Counted from the first letter of the stretch, positions 9,546 through 19,045 are shown. The stretch: 64,000 nt of DNA from Carboxylicivirga marina (GCF_016612505.1 NZ_JAENRR010000016.1:1-64000); one strand, 5' to 3'. A program made the numbers and translations. The notes: generated by a model from the letters alone, not told the origin.

Positions 9546-10655
9546 TTGTTACGCCGATTTTTTAAGTCTATAGTCACTATTATCAGCCTGATAGCATCAG
9601 GAGTGTTGCTGTTTTCGGTATTAACGGCGTATATAAGTCCTGAGCATACTTCTATTTTAGCTTTTACGGGATACATTTTTCCACTATTATGGTTCATCAA
9701 TTTTATACTCTTTGCCTTTTGGTTAGTTAAAAGACGATGGCAATCACTTATACCTCTTTTGGTCATTTTAATTACCTGGGTGCATTGGCAACATACATTT
9801 CAATGGAAAGGCCAGGTGAAGGATAAGAATGAATTTGTACAGCCTTTAAAAGTGATGAGTTTTAATGCTCGTATGTTTGATTACTACAAGTGGATAGGTG
9901 ATGATACCAATGAAAAAATTTTTGATTTAATCAGGAAAGAGAATCCGGATGTGTTGTGTCTGCAGGAATTTTTTACTTCGAAAAACAACAAAGCTTATAA
10001 CGAGCATTATATTCTCAGACGATTAAATCAGTTTCGCTATAAACACATCGAGTATCGTTCGGGGAAAAAAGGGAATCGTAATTTCGGCCTTGTTACCTTT
10101 AGCAAATATCCGATTGTAGAAAAGCACAGCCTGAAATTTGAACATACTTCAAACTTTAGTATTTATAGTGACATAAAAGTCGGTAAAGAACGGATTCGTA
10201 TTTTTAATAATCATCTGGAATCTATCAAGTTTAGCCGCCAGCAGCTTAATTTTCTTGATAGTTTAAACTACCAGGACGAGAAAGAGCGGAATGAAAAAAT
10301 TAAAGCCATCACGAGTAAGTTAAGTTTAGCCTTTGAAAATCGTGCTTCACAGGCCGAAACAATAGGTAAATACATTGCTAATTCACCATTTTCAACGGTG
10401 GTTTGTGGTGATTTTAACGATACGCCGGTTTCCTATGTTTATCGTAAGATGCGGGGTGGTTTAAAAGATGCTTTTGTGGAATCTGGTCAAGGTTTTGGAG
10501 GTACTTACAATGGGCCTTTGCCATCGTTTCGAATTGATTTTATTTTTCACGATAAAAAATTTAAGTCATATAATTTCAGGCGTTTAAAAGTTGATTTGTC
10601 TGATCATTATCCCATTGTCTCTACCCTTGAATTAGAACCGCAAAATGAAGAGTAA
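9546..10655 (+). CDS. Membrane-anchored endonuclease/exonuclease/phosphatase-family hydrolase
   Basis: A 369-aa protein with two or three N-terminal TM helices (about residues 5-90) and an EEP-fold domain outside or along the membrane. Motifs in order: KVMSFNARMF, CLQEFF (metal-binding Glu), NNHLES, VVCGDFNDTP (Asp and Asn) and the terminal LSDHYPIV (catalytic Asp-His). The family includes DNases, sphingomyelinases and inositol phosphatases, and the substrate cannot be assigned. The start is a TTG at 9546, 6 bp after the rhomboid stop; no ATG lies near enough to keep the first TM segment. Confidence 0.88.
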   Translation: MLRRFFKSIVTIISLIASGVLLFSVLTAYISPEHTSILAFTGYIFPLLWFINFILFAFWLVKRRWQSLIPLLVILITWVHWQHTFQWKGQVKDKNEFVQPLKVMSFNARMFDYYKWIGDDTNEKIFDLIRKENPDVLCLQEFFTSKNNKAYNEHYILRRLNQFRYKHIEYRSGKKGNRNFGLVTFSKYPIVEKHSLKFEHTSNFSIYSDIKVGKERIRIFNNHLESIKFSRQQLNFLDSLNYQDEKERNEKIKAITSKLSLAFENRASQAETIGKYIANSPFSTVVCGDFNDTPVSYVYRKMRGGLKDAFVESGQGFGGTYNGPLPSFRIDFIFHDKKFKSYNFRRLKVDLSDHYPIVSTLELEPQNEE

Positions 10656-11011
10656 CAAGCTGTCGTTTTATCAAAACAAAAGTGATTAAAAAACGTGCTT
10701 ATGCTTTTTATAAAATGGAGTTGTTTATTTGAGGTCTATTTCGTTTTTATGACACCCATAGTTCTTAATAATTTCTCTATTTTTACAAACGTTTTTTAAG
10801 GAGCGGATGGCTATGTTATACCAAATGTATAACAAAATGATTGATAAAGCATTTTGCTTATTACATGGGTTAATGCCGAAACAGAATCACAGATTGATTT
10901 TTCATCAATCGTTTTGATTCGTAATCGGTATTAATGGCTTGTTTCTTTTCAATATAGCTTTGGAACTTATTCAACAAAAGAACAGCATATTTATCATCAA
11001 ATAACAAAATA
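10656..11011. other. 356-bp intergenic region before thyA
   Basis: AT-rich spacer. A TAGCTTTG (10955-10962) fits the TAnnTTTG -7 element 50 bp ahead of thyA, but its -33 partner is not convincing. No open frame of interest or strong hairpin was seen. Confidence 0.4.
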
Positions 11012-11806
11012 ATGAAGCAGTACTTAGACCTACTTGAGAGAGTGTTAGATGAAGGATATAAGAAAGAAGATCGGACTGGAACTGGCACCATTAGTGTATT
11101 TGGTCACCAGATGCGATTTGACCTAAGCGAAGGTTTTCCATTGTTGACTACTAAGAAACTGCATCTGAAGTCAATCATTCATGAGTTGCTTTGGTTTTTA
11201 AAAGGCAGCACTAATGTTAAGTATTTGCAGGATAATGGTGTTCGCATCTGGAATGAATGGGCTAAGGAAGATGGTGAGTTGGGGCCTATCTATGGTTATC
11301 AGTGGCGTTCATGGCCCGATTATAATGGAGGACATATCGACCAGGTTAAGGAAGTAATAGAGAGTATTAAAAGCAATCCAAATTCGCGCCGACACATCGT
11401 GAGTGCTTGGAATGTTGGAGCTATTGATGATATGCAATTACCACCTTGCCACATAATGTTCCAATTTTATGTGGCCGATGGAAAGTTAAGTTGTCAGCTG
11501 TATCAGCGAAGTGCAGACATTTTTCTTGGGGTGCCATTTAATATTGCATCATATGCTATTTTAACAATGATGGTGGCACAAGTTTGTGGATTAAAACCAG
11601 GTACTTTTGTACATACTTTAGGCGATGCTCATATTTATTTAAACCATATGGATCAGGTTAAGCTGCAGTTAACGCGTGAGCCAAAAGCTTTGCCTCAGTT
11701 TAAGATTAACCCTGATCGTAAAAATATTGACGATTTTGTGTTCGAAGACTTTGAACTGGTAAATTATGAATCACATCCACATATAAAAGGAGCTATCTCG
11801 GTATAA
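11012..11806 (+). CDS. thyA: Thymidylate synthase ThyA
   Basis: A 264-aa enzyme, the same length as E. coli ThyA, that methylates dUMP to dTMP using 5,10-methylene-tetrahydrofolate and releases dihydrofolate. The catalytic cysteine is in [13 protein letters not shown] (about residues 142-154), followed by the dUMP-phosphate-binding [20 protein letters not shown]. The N-terminal [11 protein letters not shown] loop is conserved. folA follows 81 bp downstream and regenerates the folate cofactor, the usual functional pairing. Confidence 0.98.
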   Translation: MKQYLDLLERVLDEGYKKEDRTGTGTISVFGHQMRFDLSEGFPLLTTKKLHLKSIIHELLWFLKGSTNVKYLQDNGVRIWNEWAKEDGELGPIYGYQWRSWPDYNGGHIDQVKEVIESIKSNPNSRRHIVSAWNVGAIDDMQLPPCHIMFQFYVADGKLSCQLYQRSADIFLGVPFNIASYAILTMMVAQVCGLKPGTFVHTLGDAHIYLNHMDQVKLQLTREPKALPQFKINPDRKNIDDFVFEDFELVNYESHPHIKGAISV

Positions 11807-11887
11807 TCCAATTCTTACATTATTTTAATAGTTGCTAAAAGCCTATTGGCTTAAAGCACAGCATTCTGGTATCTAATATCTGTTTCT

Positions 11888-12379
11888 ATGATTCTATCAA
11901 TGATTGTGGCCATTGACCAAAATAATGGGATTGGCAAAGGCGACGACCAACTGGCTTACATTTCTGCAGACTTAAAACGTTTTAAAGCACTTACAACCGG
12001 TCATACTATTTTAATGGGGCGCAAAACTTTTGAGGCCCTTCCAAAAGGTGCTTTGCCAAAACGCAGGAATGTTGTGATAACACGTCAATCGGGTTATAAT
12101 GCACCAGGTGCAGATGTTGTCAATTCATTGGATGCGGCTCTTGCTTTATGTCAAAATGACGATAAGGTTTTTGTGATTGGTGGCGGCGAAATATACTCAA
12201 CCTTCTTACCAAAAACAGATGAACTGTATTTGACCCTCATTCATCATGCTTTTGATGAAGCTACAGTTTTCTTTCCGAAAATCGAACCGGGTGAGTGGAA
12301 TGTAGAGCACGAAGAAGGTCCCTTCAGCGATGAAAAGACTCAGTTGGCCTATTCCTATCAGAATTTGCGACGTAAATAG
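11888..12379 (+). CDS. folA: Dihydrofolate reductase
   Basis: A 163-aa NADPH-dependent reductase of dihydrofolate to tetrahydrofolate. It begins MILSMIVAIDQNNGIGKGD, the conserved N-terminal strand and Met20-type loop, followed by the cofactor-binding HTILMGRKTFEALP and VFVIGGGEIYSTFLP. Typical length. Downstream of thyA on the same strand, so the dihydrofolate released by ThyA is recycled next door. Confidence 0.97.
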   Translation: MILSMIVAIDQNNGIGKGDDQLAYISADLKRFKALTTGHTILMGRKTFEALPKGALPKRRNVVITRQSGYNAPGADVVNSLDAALALCQNDDKVFVIGGGEIYSTFLPKTDELYLTLIHHAFDEATVFFPKIEPGEWNVEHEEGPFSDEKTQLAYSYQNLRRK

Positions 12380-12415
12380 TGCCTGTAAGTCTCGTCAATG
12401 TACACGCATTATTGT

Positions 12416-13432
12416 TTATGTTGTAAGTGTTAGGCCTGATATGGTTTGAGGCATGTGTTTGTAAAAGATATCATCAATGATATCAGCTAGATTATCTGGA
12501 TATTGAATTTGCAGCCGTTCATCTGAACAAAGCCAGGTTTCCAGCATGTCTATATCTTTTGAGAAGCTATCTAATTTGGTAATGCCCATGGATGCCAGAT
12601 ACGCTGCATTACATTGCTGTTCGTATTGTCCTTTCATTGGAATAACGCACAACTTTTTTCCAAGGAATAGAGCTTCTGCTGGTGTTTCAAAACCGGCGTT
12701 ACAAAGGACGCCATTGCAACTTTCAAGACTCATTGTAAATTTTTCTTTGTTTACCGGTTTGATTTTAACATTGCCTGATGTGTAAGCTTCCGTTGAATGT
12801 TTTGAGAATACCTCCCACCTGACGTAATCAAATCGTGATAAAATACGAATGATTTTCTCATCGGAATAGGAAGGTAGATATACTGTGTAATGTCCGGCAT
12901 TAGTATTAATTGACCAACGAATATCGTCCCTGATAACCGGAGTTGTGACAGTGTTACCCATTTTCTCGAAATGAAAACCTTGAGAAACACTTGTTGGTGC
13001 GTAATACTTTAATATGGCATTACCTAGCAAATCTTTTTTTGCGGGTTTAGGTGCAAACGGATGTAAAACAGCACTTTGATGACTCAATCCAACACTTTTA
13101 ATATTTCGAATTCTACAAGCCCAGGCTGTTACTGGTTCAAAGTCATTTATCACCATGTCATATTTATGAACAGGCACAGAATACAGTTCCTTAAATAGTT
13201 CGAATGGTCTGAGTTGGGGCAGTGTTGCTTTCATGTCAACGCCGCCGTTCTTGCCAAAAATAAAACTCAATCCGTGATAGCGATATTTTACTTTCCAGGG
13301 GAGTTTTATATCGTATTGAGTACCGCTAATCAATATATCTAACTCGCCATGACGCCGTAATTGAGGTATCACATCAAATGAGCGTGCAATGTACCCATTG
13401 CCGGTTCCTTGAATGGCATATAGTATTTTCAT
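12416..13432 (-). CDS. GT28/MGT-like glycosyltransferase
   Basis: A 338-aa GT-B fold protein. The N-terminus MKILYAIQGTGNGYIAR is the glycine-rich acceptor-side loop of the MurG/UGT clan, and the C-terminal domain has the donor-binding block GVLCNAGFETPAEALFLGKKL (about residues 238-258) followed by KGQYEQQCNA. Similar proteins are annotated as glycosyltransferase family protein. The upstream gene encodes an LpxH-like phosphoesterase 33 bp away, so the pair may act on a glycolipid of the envelope. Donor and acceptor are unknown. Confidence 0.82.
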   Translation of the reverse strand: MKILYAIQGTGNGYIARSFDVIPQLRRHGELDILISGTQYDIKLPWKVKYRYHGLSFIFGKNGGVDMKATLPQLRPFELFKELYSVPVHKYDMVINDFEPVTAWACRIRNIKSVGLSHQSAVLHPFAPKPAKKDLLGNAILKYYAPTSVSQGFHFEKMGNTVTTPVIRDDIRWSINTNAGHYTVYLPSYSDEKIIRILSRFDYVRWEVFSKHSTEAYTSGNVKIKPVNKEKFTMSLESCNGVLCNAGFETPAEALFLGKKLCVIPMKGQYEQQCNAAYLASMGITKLDSFSKDIDMLETWLCSDERLQIQYPDNLADIIDDIFYKHMPQTISGLTLTT

Positions 13433-13465
13433 AATTAACTGTTGATAATTTCGTTAACCAGATTC

Positions 13466-14308
13466 TTAAAAAAGTACTTTGTGGTTGGGAATCAGAAAGT
13501 CATCGCCCACTAATTGCTCTTCTTCGCTTGCAGTGTTATTTACCTTTTCATTACTATGGTGATATAAATGCCAGTCACCATCATAATATTCAATGGCTGT
13601 GTTGTTTTCAACCCAATCGCCACGATTTAAATAGCACATTTGACCATGCGTGTTACTTAGCGATTTCTTCTCCGGCCAATGGATGTGGCCGCAAATGGCA
13701 TAATCGTATTGTTTCTCAATAGCCAGATTTGATACCGTAAGTTCAAACTTTGAAGTGATATCATTTCTTCCTTTCTTAACAGGTTTTTTAATATCATTCG
13801 ATAGGGATACTTTTTTAAGCCGAAGGATGCTAAGTGCAAAATTGGTAAACCGATTTATCTGGGTGAGCATGCCATAGCCGATTACTCCAAGTTTAGCCAG
13901 CCACTTCGAATGATGCATAAACACATCAAATACATCACCATGAAAAATCCATGTTTTCTTTCCATCTAATTCAAGTATGAGTTTATTCTCAATTCTCAGG
14001 TTGCCAACTTTTAGCCCATTAAAGCGGCGCAAATGCTCATCATGATTACCAGTTAAGTAGTATACATGTGTCCCTTTTTCCATCATTTTTATAATCTGGC
14101 GTATGACCTTGAGATGGGACTTAGGGAAAAAGGATTTAGAAAACTGCCAAATGTCAATTATATCACCGTTAAGCACCAATATTGGAGTTGAAATGCTCTG
14201 CAGGTAATTAACAATATCATTGGCTTTACACCCATACGTGCCAAGGTAGGTGTCAGAAATAACTACTGCTTCTACTTCTCTGACTTGTTTTTTTGAATTA
14301 TTGCTCAT
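13466..14308 (-). CDS. LpxH-like metallophosphoesterase with altered first metal site
   Basis: A 280-aa calcineurin-type phosphoesterase related to UDP-2,3-diacylglucosamine diphosphatase. Motifs in order: SDTYLGTYG (about residues 18-26), LNGDIID, LTGNHDEHLRRF, WIFHGDVFD and CGHIHW. The family motif is DxH, but here it reads D-T-Y, so the first metal-ligand histidine is tyrosine (Tyr21). A second His expected shortly after, in GCHA, is lysine (GCKA). All later ligands remain. Activity may be reduced, use one metal, or be lost. The ATG at 14308 is preferred over an in-frame TTG two codons earlier. Confidence 0.85.
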   Translation of the reverse strand: MSNNSKKQVREVEAVVISDTYLGTYGCKANDIVNYLQSISTPILVLNGDIIDIWQFSKSFFPKSHLKVIRQIIKMMEKGTHVYYLTGNHDEHLRRFNGLKVGNLRIENKLILELDGKKTWIFHGDVFDVFMHHSKWLAKLGVIGYGMLTQINRFTNFALSILRLKKVSLSNDIKKPVKKGRNDITSKFELTVSNLAIEKQYDYAICGHIHWPEKKSLSNTHGQMCYLNRGDWVENNTAIEYYDGDWHLYHHSNEKVNNTASEEEQLVGDDFLIPNHKVLF

Positions 14309-14369
14309 TGTCAATTAATTATTATTGACAATGATAGTCTTTGATTAAGAACTAAGTGTTATGCGATTG

Positions 14370-14377
14370 CAAAGTTA
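14370..14377 (-). promoter_or_regulatory. Predicted -7 element TAACTTTG (minus strand)
   Basis: Reads CAAAGTTA on the plus strand and TAACTTTG on the minus strand, a match to TAnnTTTG about 62 bp before the LpxH-like start. It gives the phosphoesterase/glycosyltransferase pair its own promoter, downstream of the preceding gene's terminator. Confidence 0.5.
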
Positions 14378-14433
14378 GCGCGAAGATATTTTTGAAGGTA
14401 TGGATGTATTAACTATTAGCTAACAGCTATTTA

Positions 14434-14463
14434 ATAAAAAAGCCGCCTGTGGTAGGCGACTTT
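14434..14463 (-). terminator. Intrinsic terminator after the aminotransferase-like gene
   Basis: On the minus strand GTCGCCT pairs with AGGCGGC across a short ACCAC-type loop and is followed at once by a run of six T (14436-14441). It lies 20 bp beyond the stop of the 14484-15170 gene and separates that gene from the next one. Confidence 0.8.
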
Positions 14464-14483
14464 CAACTTAGTAGTAATATATT

Positions 14484-15170
14484 TTAGATGGCCATCGGTT
14501 TGATGCCCGGTTTCCTTCTGTATAATGTTTTTTGCCAGTAATTATAAAGGTCTAAACGCTCACTTCGTGAGATGCCTTCGGTTTGTACGAGTTGACTTCG
14601 GCGAGCAATCACCACTGAACTTATAAAGCTACTCATGCCGTTACTGACCATAAAAGCGATGTTTAATTCACTCACTTCATTTAATTCCATTGGGCTACGT
14701 CGGCAATGAACAATAAGCTTGATAGATGTTTTGCTAAGTTCATTGGCCAGCTTACGAATGCGTTCTTTGCATTCTGGTGTATTAACATCACACGATATTA
14801 AAATGTGTGAGTAAATATGTTGCTGATTGTATGCTGATATAACCGCCTCTAACTCATCTTCAGATTCAGGTAAGTTAACAAGTGAATTGCTTACACCGTA
14901 CAGATTACAAAGCTTTTGGATGTGTAAATCATCCGAATTATTAGCAATAATTAAAATGTCTTTGTCAAATGGAATAACAGAAGAAATGACGGTTTCAAGG
15001 GCAAATTCTCTGGTGCGTTTGAAACTGATGGTTTCATAGCCTGTAAGATAAAAGTCCTCAGGATCCATCGTTGTTTTCGTCATTAACGAGATTAATTCCT
15101 TGTCAACAACGTCATCAAGCTCTATTTTCTCGGGAAAACCGTAATGTGTTGAATTGATTAATCGCATCAT
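14484..15170 (-). CDS. Class-V aminotransferase-like protein lacking the PLP lysine
   Basis: A 228-aa protein I match by eye to the large domain of 2-aminoethylphosphonate/alanine-glyoxylate-type aminotransferases. GYETISF corresponds to the cofactor-phosphate region, LIVHCRRSP (about residues 152-160) to the strand that normally reads LIVDAMSS, and MVSNGMSSFISSVVIARRS (about 174-192) to the block normally reading SSANKCxQGVPGFxFVIAR. The terminal SRSERLDLYNYWQ matches the usual RSLSLDLYxQW. The PLP-anchoring Lys is Gly178 and the ring-binding Asp is His155, so this should not be a working transaminase. It is also far shorter than the usual 360 residues. Monocistronic, with its own terminator. 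Confidence 0.6.
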   Translation of the reverse strand: MMRLINSTHYGFPEKIELDDVVDKELISLMTKTTMDPEDFYLTGYETISFKRTREFALETVISSVIPFDKDILIIANNSDDLHIQKLCNLYGVSNSLVNLPESEDELEAVISAYNQQHIYSHILISCDVNTPECKERIRKLANELSKTSIKLIVHCRRSPMELNEVSELNIAFMVSNGMSSFISSVVIARRSQLVQTEGISRSERLDLYNYWQKTLYRRKPGIKPMAI

Positions 15171-15501
15171 ACTGCTGCTTCAATAAGTTAGTATTAGGTA
15201 CAAAGATATTCTCTACTCAGCTTTACCGGTTAATTGTAAATTAGCCTTTCGTTAATCTTACATTAATTGGACAAACCATGTGAATATCACACGTATAAAG
15301 TTAGGCGCTTTTTTTTGTTAAAGTGTAAGATAAACCCAAGCGTAGCTCAAAGCTTTTGGTGTTATAATCTTTAAAAAACAACTATTCGTCAAAATGTAGC
15401 TTGAAAATACACTTTGATGGTAGTATTGGACAAACTAAATTGGACGAAAAGGGAAAATCGAGGGATTAATTATCGGAATGTTATAATCAGGTATTTGAAG
15501 C
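15171..15501. other. 331-bp intergenic region
   Basis: Holds the promoter of the aminotransferase-like gene near its left end and the inverted repeat TGTGA-ATA-TCACA at 15279-15291. The rest is AT-rich with no convincing gene. Confidence 0.4.
15201..15208 (-). promoter_or_regulatory. Predicted -7 element TATCTTTG (minus strand)
   Basis: CAAAGATA on the plus strand reads TATCTTTG on the minus strand, 31 bp ahead of the aminotransferase-like ATG. It is a clean TAnnTTTG match, but the -33 element is weak. Confidence 0.55.
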
Positions 15502-16842
15502 TTAGATATAACCTCTGGCTTTCAATTCAAGGTACTTGTTTATCGTTTCAACGGTTAAGTCTTCAGGAGGGGTTAGTACCGAATGAATTCCGTAACGCTC
15601 CAATTCTAAAACAATGCGCTTTTTATCGTAGGCAAACTTCTCAGCTATGGTTTTCACATATATACCTTCAATATCCGACGCTTTAGAATTGGTTAGTGTT
15701 TTTAATTCAGTGTTTTCGAAAAAGACGACTACAACCATATGGTCATTGGCTAATTTCTGAAGCATTGGTAATTGTCGTTTGGCAGCACTCAGGCTTTCAT
15801 AGTTGGTGTAAATAACTAATAAGCTACGTTGATGAACTTTTCGACGTAAGGTAGTATACAAAGCCTGTATGCTTTGCTCTTCAAACTGCGTGGTTTGATT
15901 ATACAAAGCTTCCATAATGATTTGCATTTGCTTGCTGTTACGTTGCGGAGGCACAATGGTTCTGACTTCATTGTTGAAGGTAATTAAGCCTGCCTTATCC
16001 TGTTTTAGCATTGCAATTTTTGAGAGTACCAATGAAGAATTAATCGCATAATCAAGTAATGTCATTCCTTCAAATGGCATTTTCATAGTACGGCCCAAAT
16101 CAACAATTGAAATCACTTGCTGCGATTTCTCATCCTGATACTGATTAACCATCAGGCTACTTTTGCGAGCTGTGGCTTTCCAGTTAATGGTTCGGTAATC
16201 ATCGCCTTTAGTATATTCGCGTATTTGGTCAAATTCCATTTGATGACCTATGCGCCTTATCTTTTTAATGCCAACCTCTGTTAATCGGTTTGAAATAGCC
16301 AGCATCTCAAACTGGCGCATTTCTTTAAAGGCAGGGTAGACCTTTACCATTTCATTTTTGGCATATTGCAAGCGTCGTTCAATCAGACGCAGTGGCGATT
16401 TGACAAAAATATTCAATGCACCAAACCAATATTCGCCTCTCTCAACAGGTCGCAATTGATATTCATTCGTAACGGTTTCGCCCGATTTAATGCTGTGACT
16501 CATTTTAAAGTCACGTTGTTGAAATTGGATTGGTAATTCATCAATGACCTTAACCGTAACCGGAAATGGAAAGTTGTTGGATAATGACAAACTAACCGAA
16601 TTATTATCACCATTGGAAAAGCGTTCATCAACTTTTCGATTGGCTACAAAGCTGTTTTTAGGTTTGATAAAAAGTAACAGGCATTCAATAATAATGAGTA
16701 GAATAAAACAGCCAAGCGCCATTAATCCCAGCTGAAAAAACATAGCTCCGAATTGCCCTAAAGCTAAAAGGAATATAACAGCGGCCATTGCATAATAAAA
16801 CAATGGTGAGAAATAGGCATGATTACGTATTCTGATACTCAT
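15502..16842 (-). CDS. DUF58 / von Willebrand A-like domain protein
   Basis: A 446-aa protein with two N-terminal TM helices (about residues 10-60), a beta-rich middle and a DUF58 core. The signature GDDYRTINWKATARKSSLMV (about 213-232) is complete, followed by the vWA-like strand QVISIVDLGRTM. DUF58 proteins pair with MoxR ATPases, here encoded 14 bp upstream, and the pair is thought to act as a chaperone/adaptor for metal loading or complex assembly at the membrane. Last gene of a six-gene minus-strand run. Confidence 0.93.
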   Translation of the reverse strand: MSIRIRNHAYFSPLFYYAMAAVIFLLALGQFGAMFFQLGLMALGCFILLIIIECLLLFIKPKNSFVANRKVDERFSNGDNNSVSLSLSNNFPFPVTVKVIDELPIQFQQRDFKMSHSIKSGETVTNEYQLRPVERGEYWFGALNIFVKSPLRLIERRLQYAKNEMVKVYPAFKEMRQFEMLAISNRLTEVGIKKIRRIGHQMEFDQIREYTKGDDYRTINWKATARKSSLMVNQYQDEKSQQVISIVDLGRTMKMPFEGMTLLDYAINSSLVLSKIAMLKQDKAGLITFNNEVRTIVPPQRNSKQMQIIMEALYNQTTQFEEQSIQALYTTLRRKVHQRSLLVIYTNYESLSAAKRQLPMLQKLANDHMVVVVFFENTELKTLTNSKASDIEGIYVKTIAEKFAYDKKRIVLELERYGIHSVLTPPEDLTVETINKYLELKARGYI

Positions 16843-16856
16843 CTAATTTGTTTGAC

Positions 16857-17843
16857 TTAACGTGGAACTTCTACCGAATCAACTATTTGTTGAATGATTG
16901 TTTCTGGTTTAATACCTTCCATCTCTTTCTCTGGAGTTAAAATCACACGATGATTTAGAACCGGAGCGATGACTGTTTTGATATCGTCAGGTGTGGCAAA
17001 ATCACGCCCCTCCAATGACGCAAAAGCCTTTGCTGCATTTAATATGGCCAAAGAAGCTCGTGGGCTTGCACCAAGAAACAAAGCTGCATGTGTTCTGGTC
17101 TTTTCAACTATTTGAGCAATGTAGCGCAGTAGGTCATCTTCAACAATCACTTTGGCGGCCATCTCCTGATATTTAACAATCTCTTCTCCTGTAATAACGG
17201 CGTTAATATCGCTCAACTCATCCTTTTCTTCCCGCTTTTGTGCATTTGAAAGGATAGATATCTCTTGTTCAAGATTTGGATAGTCGATCTTAATTTTAAA
17301 CAGAAAACGATCAAGCTGTGCTTCTGGTAAACGGTAGGTTCCTTCGTGCTCAACCGGATTTTGTGTTGCCATAACTAAAAATGGAGGAGCCATTTTACGT
17401 GTTGTTCCATCGATGGTTACCTGACGCTCTTCCATCACTTCAAACAGTGCAGCCTGAGTTTTAGCCGGTGCACGGTTGACTTCATCAATTAAAACAAGGT
17501 TAGAGAAAATAGGTCCTTTATTGAACTCAAAGGCTGATTTGCCAGTGTTAAACACCATGGTTCCTAATACATCCGATGGCATTAGATCTGGTGTAAACTG
17601 TATTCGCGAGAAATCTGATGACGACGATTTAGCTAATAACTTGGCCATCATTGTTTTGGCCACACCCGGGACTCCTTCAATTAACACATGGCCATTGGCA
17701 ATTACGGCAGTTAACAGTAGGTCAAGAATTTTTTCCTGGCCCACAATCACTTTATTTATTTCGTTGCGAATGCGAAAAGCTGAATGGTTAAGCTCTTCAA
17801 GTGGTAATCGGTTTTCAAAAGGTGTTGGAGTCTGTTGGTCCAT
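16857..17843 (-). CDS. MoxR-family AAA+ ATPase
   Basis: A 328-aa AAA_3 ATPase. Walker A GVPGVAKTMMAKLLAKS (about residues 57-73), Walker B LVLIDEVNRAPAKTQAAL, sensor 1 VMATQNPVEHEGTYRLPEAQ and the lid motif GASPRASLAILNAAKA are all present, as in canonical MoxR. It is thought to remodel or mature partner proteins together with the DUF58 protein encoded downstream. A conserved Bacteroidota gene order (MoxR, DUF58, membrane partners) surrounds it. Confidence 0.96.
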   Translation of the reverse strand: MDQQTPTPFENRLPLEELNHSAFRIRNEINKVIVGQEKILDLLLTAVIANGHVLIEGVPGVAKTMMAKLLAKSSSSDFSRIQFTPDLMPSDVLGTMVFNTGKSAFEFNKGPIFSNLVLIDEVNRAPAKTQAALFEVMEERQVTIDGTTRKMAPPFLVMATQNPVEHEGTYRLPEAQLDRFLFKIKIDYPNLEQEISILSNAQKREEKDELSDINAVITGEEIVKYQEMAAKVIVEDDLLRYIAQIVEKTRTHAALFLGASPRASLAILNAAKAFASLEGRDFATPDDIKTVIAPVLNHRVILTPEKEMEGIKPETIIQQIVDSVEVPR

Positions 17844-17854
17844 ATCTCTAATGT

Positions 17855-19045
17855 TTATTTACACTGTTCGTAAAAGAATTCGATGCGTCGGTTAAATTGC
17901 TCTAAATCTTCTTCGCTGATTCGTTGCATGTTATTTAGGTTCTGTCCTAGCTCGAATAATTGTTTAATAGCCCTCACGGGAATAGATGATTTGTCCGCCA
18001 ATTGCTGAAATAGCTCATCATCCAATTCGGATATATTGATGTAGTATTTTGAACGGATAAATTCCTTCAGATAACTAAAGCGTTTTTGTGCGATATCAAG
18101 ATGGTTCTTACGACTGAAATACAATCGCCCAATGGTTTCGATAAAAATAACCGTACTATTGCGTGGTGGTTTCACTATTGGCACAACACGCTGTCGTCTG
18201 GCCGATTCAAACAAAAAGAAAATGAGTATACCTATCAACAGCACATACCAGGCAATACGCAGTGGCGTACGATCCAGAATATAGCTCAAAGTTGATTTAG
18301 GCAGGTGTTTATACTTTATTTTATAATGCTCATCCCAAACGGTGGTTTTGTTTGGTAGGTATGACAGGCATTTAAACGTATACTCATAATTGTCGTTGAT
18401 GAGTAAATTGTAGTTGGTAAAAGCCTGTGGATTAAGGTTGATGTACAACCAACCTTCGCCTTGTTTTATCCGAATGAAATTGCTTTTCCCATTATTATTA
18501 ATACCTAAAACTGATGTTTGCAAGGTGTCATAATTGAGAAAATAATTATCAGTGATGCCTTTTCTGTACCAATAGCCAAGTTGTGTTTTAAGTTTCCTGT
18601 TAGCCAGATTATAACTGATAGAATCGTTAAACTCAGTATTGAAACTAAGGCTCTGGTGATAATCAATGTCAAGCCACTCTTTGACATTATCCGAAAAATC
18701 TTGCGCCGCGATAAACACGTCATGGCCTTCAAACAGCAGTTCTTCCAGCTTTTCAATGTCGGCTGGCTCCGGATAAAAGCCTTTATTTATAATTATAAGG
18801 TTGGCATTTTCAGCATCATCGTTAAAGAATTCATGAATGGCTCCATACGATGTTTTAATATCCTTATCAGTAAAAAGAGTTGGTAATAATTCATATAATA
18901 ATTTGCTGCCATAAGGTTGTGTATCTTGCTTCGAGTAGCTTAATGTCCAGTCGATGGCTTTTGGTGAATAAGCCAAAACGAAAGCTACGAGCACCACTAA
19001 AAGAGGTACGCCAATCAGCGTTATATTTCCTGAACGTTTACCCAT
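17855..19045 (-). CDS. DUF4350 domain membrane protein
   Basis: A 396-aa protein with an N-terminal TM helix (about residues 9-26), a long extracytoplasmic region and a second TM helix near 263-280 (YVLLIGILIFFLF). The segment after the first TM (SYSKQDTQPYGSKLLYELLP) fits the start of DUF4350, a GATase-like domain found beside MoxR genes. The C-terminal helical part is cytosolic. One base overlaps the stop of the upstream gene and 11 bp separate it from MoxR, so it is translationally tied to the cluster. Biochemical role unknown. Confidence 0.8.
   Translation of the reverse strand: MGKRSGNITLIGVPLLVVLVAFVLAYSPKAIDWTLSYSKQDTQPYGSKLLYELLPTLFTDKDIKTSYGAIHEFFNDDAENANLIIINKGFYPEPADIEKLEELLFEGHDVFIAAQDFSDNVKEWLDIDYHQSLSFNTEFNDSISYNLANRKLKTQLGYWYRKGITDNYFLNYDTLQTSVLGINNNGKSNFIRIKQGEGWLYINLNPQAFTNYNLLINDNYEYTFKCLSYLPNKTTVWDEHYKIKYKHLPKSTLSYILDRTPLRIAWYVLLIGILIFFLFESARRQRVVPIVKPPRNSTVIFIETIGRLYFSRKNHLDIAQKRFSYLKEFIRSKYYINISELDDELFQQLADKSSIPVRAIKQLFELGQNLNNMQRISEEDLEQFNRRIEFFYEQCK

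Noticed and set aside
10870-11091. A minus-strand open frame overlapping the start of thyA
   Set aside because: It overlaps the 5' end of a certain gene on the other strand and has no protein-like features.
15279-15291. TGTGA-ATA-TCACA as a CRP-type site
   Set aside because: The spacer is 3 bp rather than 6, and it is over 100 bp from the nearest start. It may be a chance inverted repeat.
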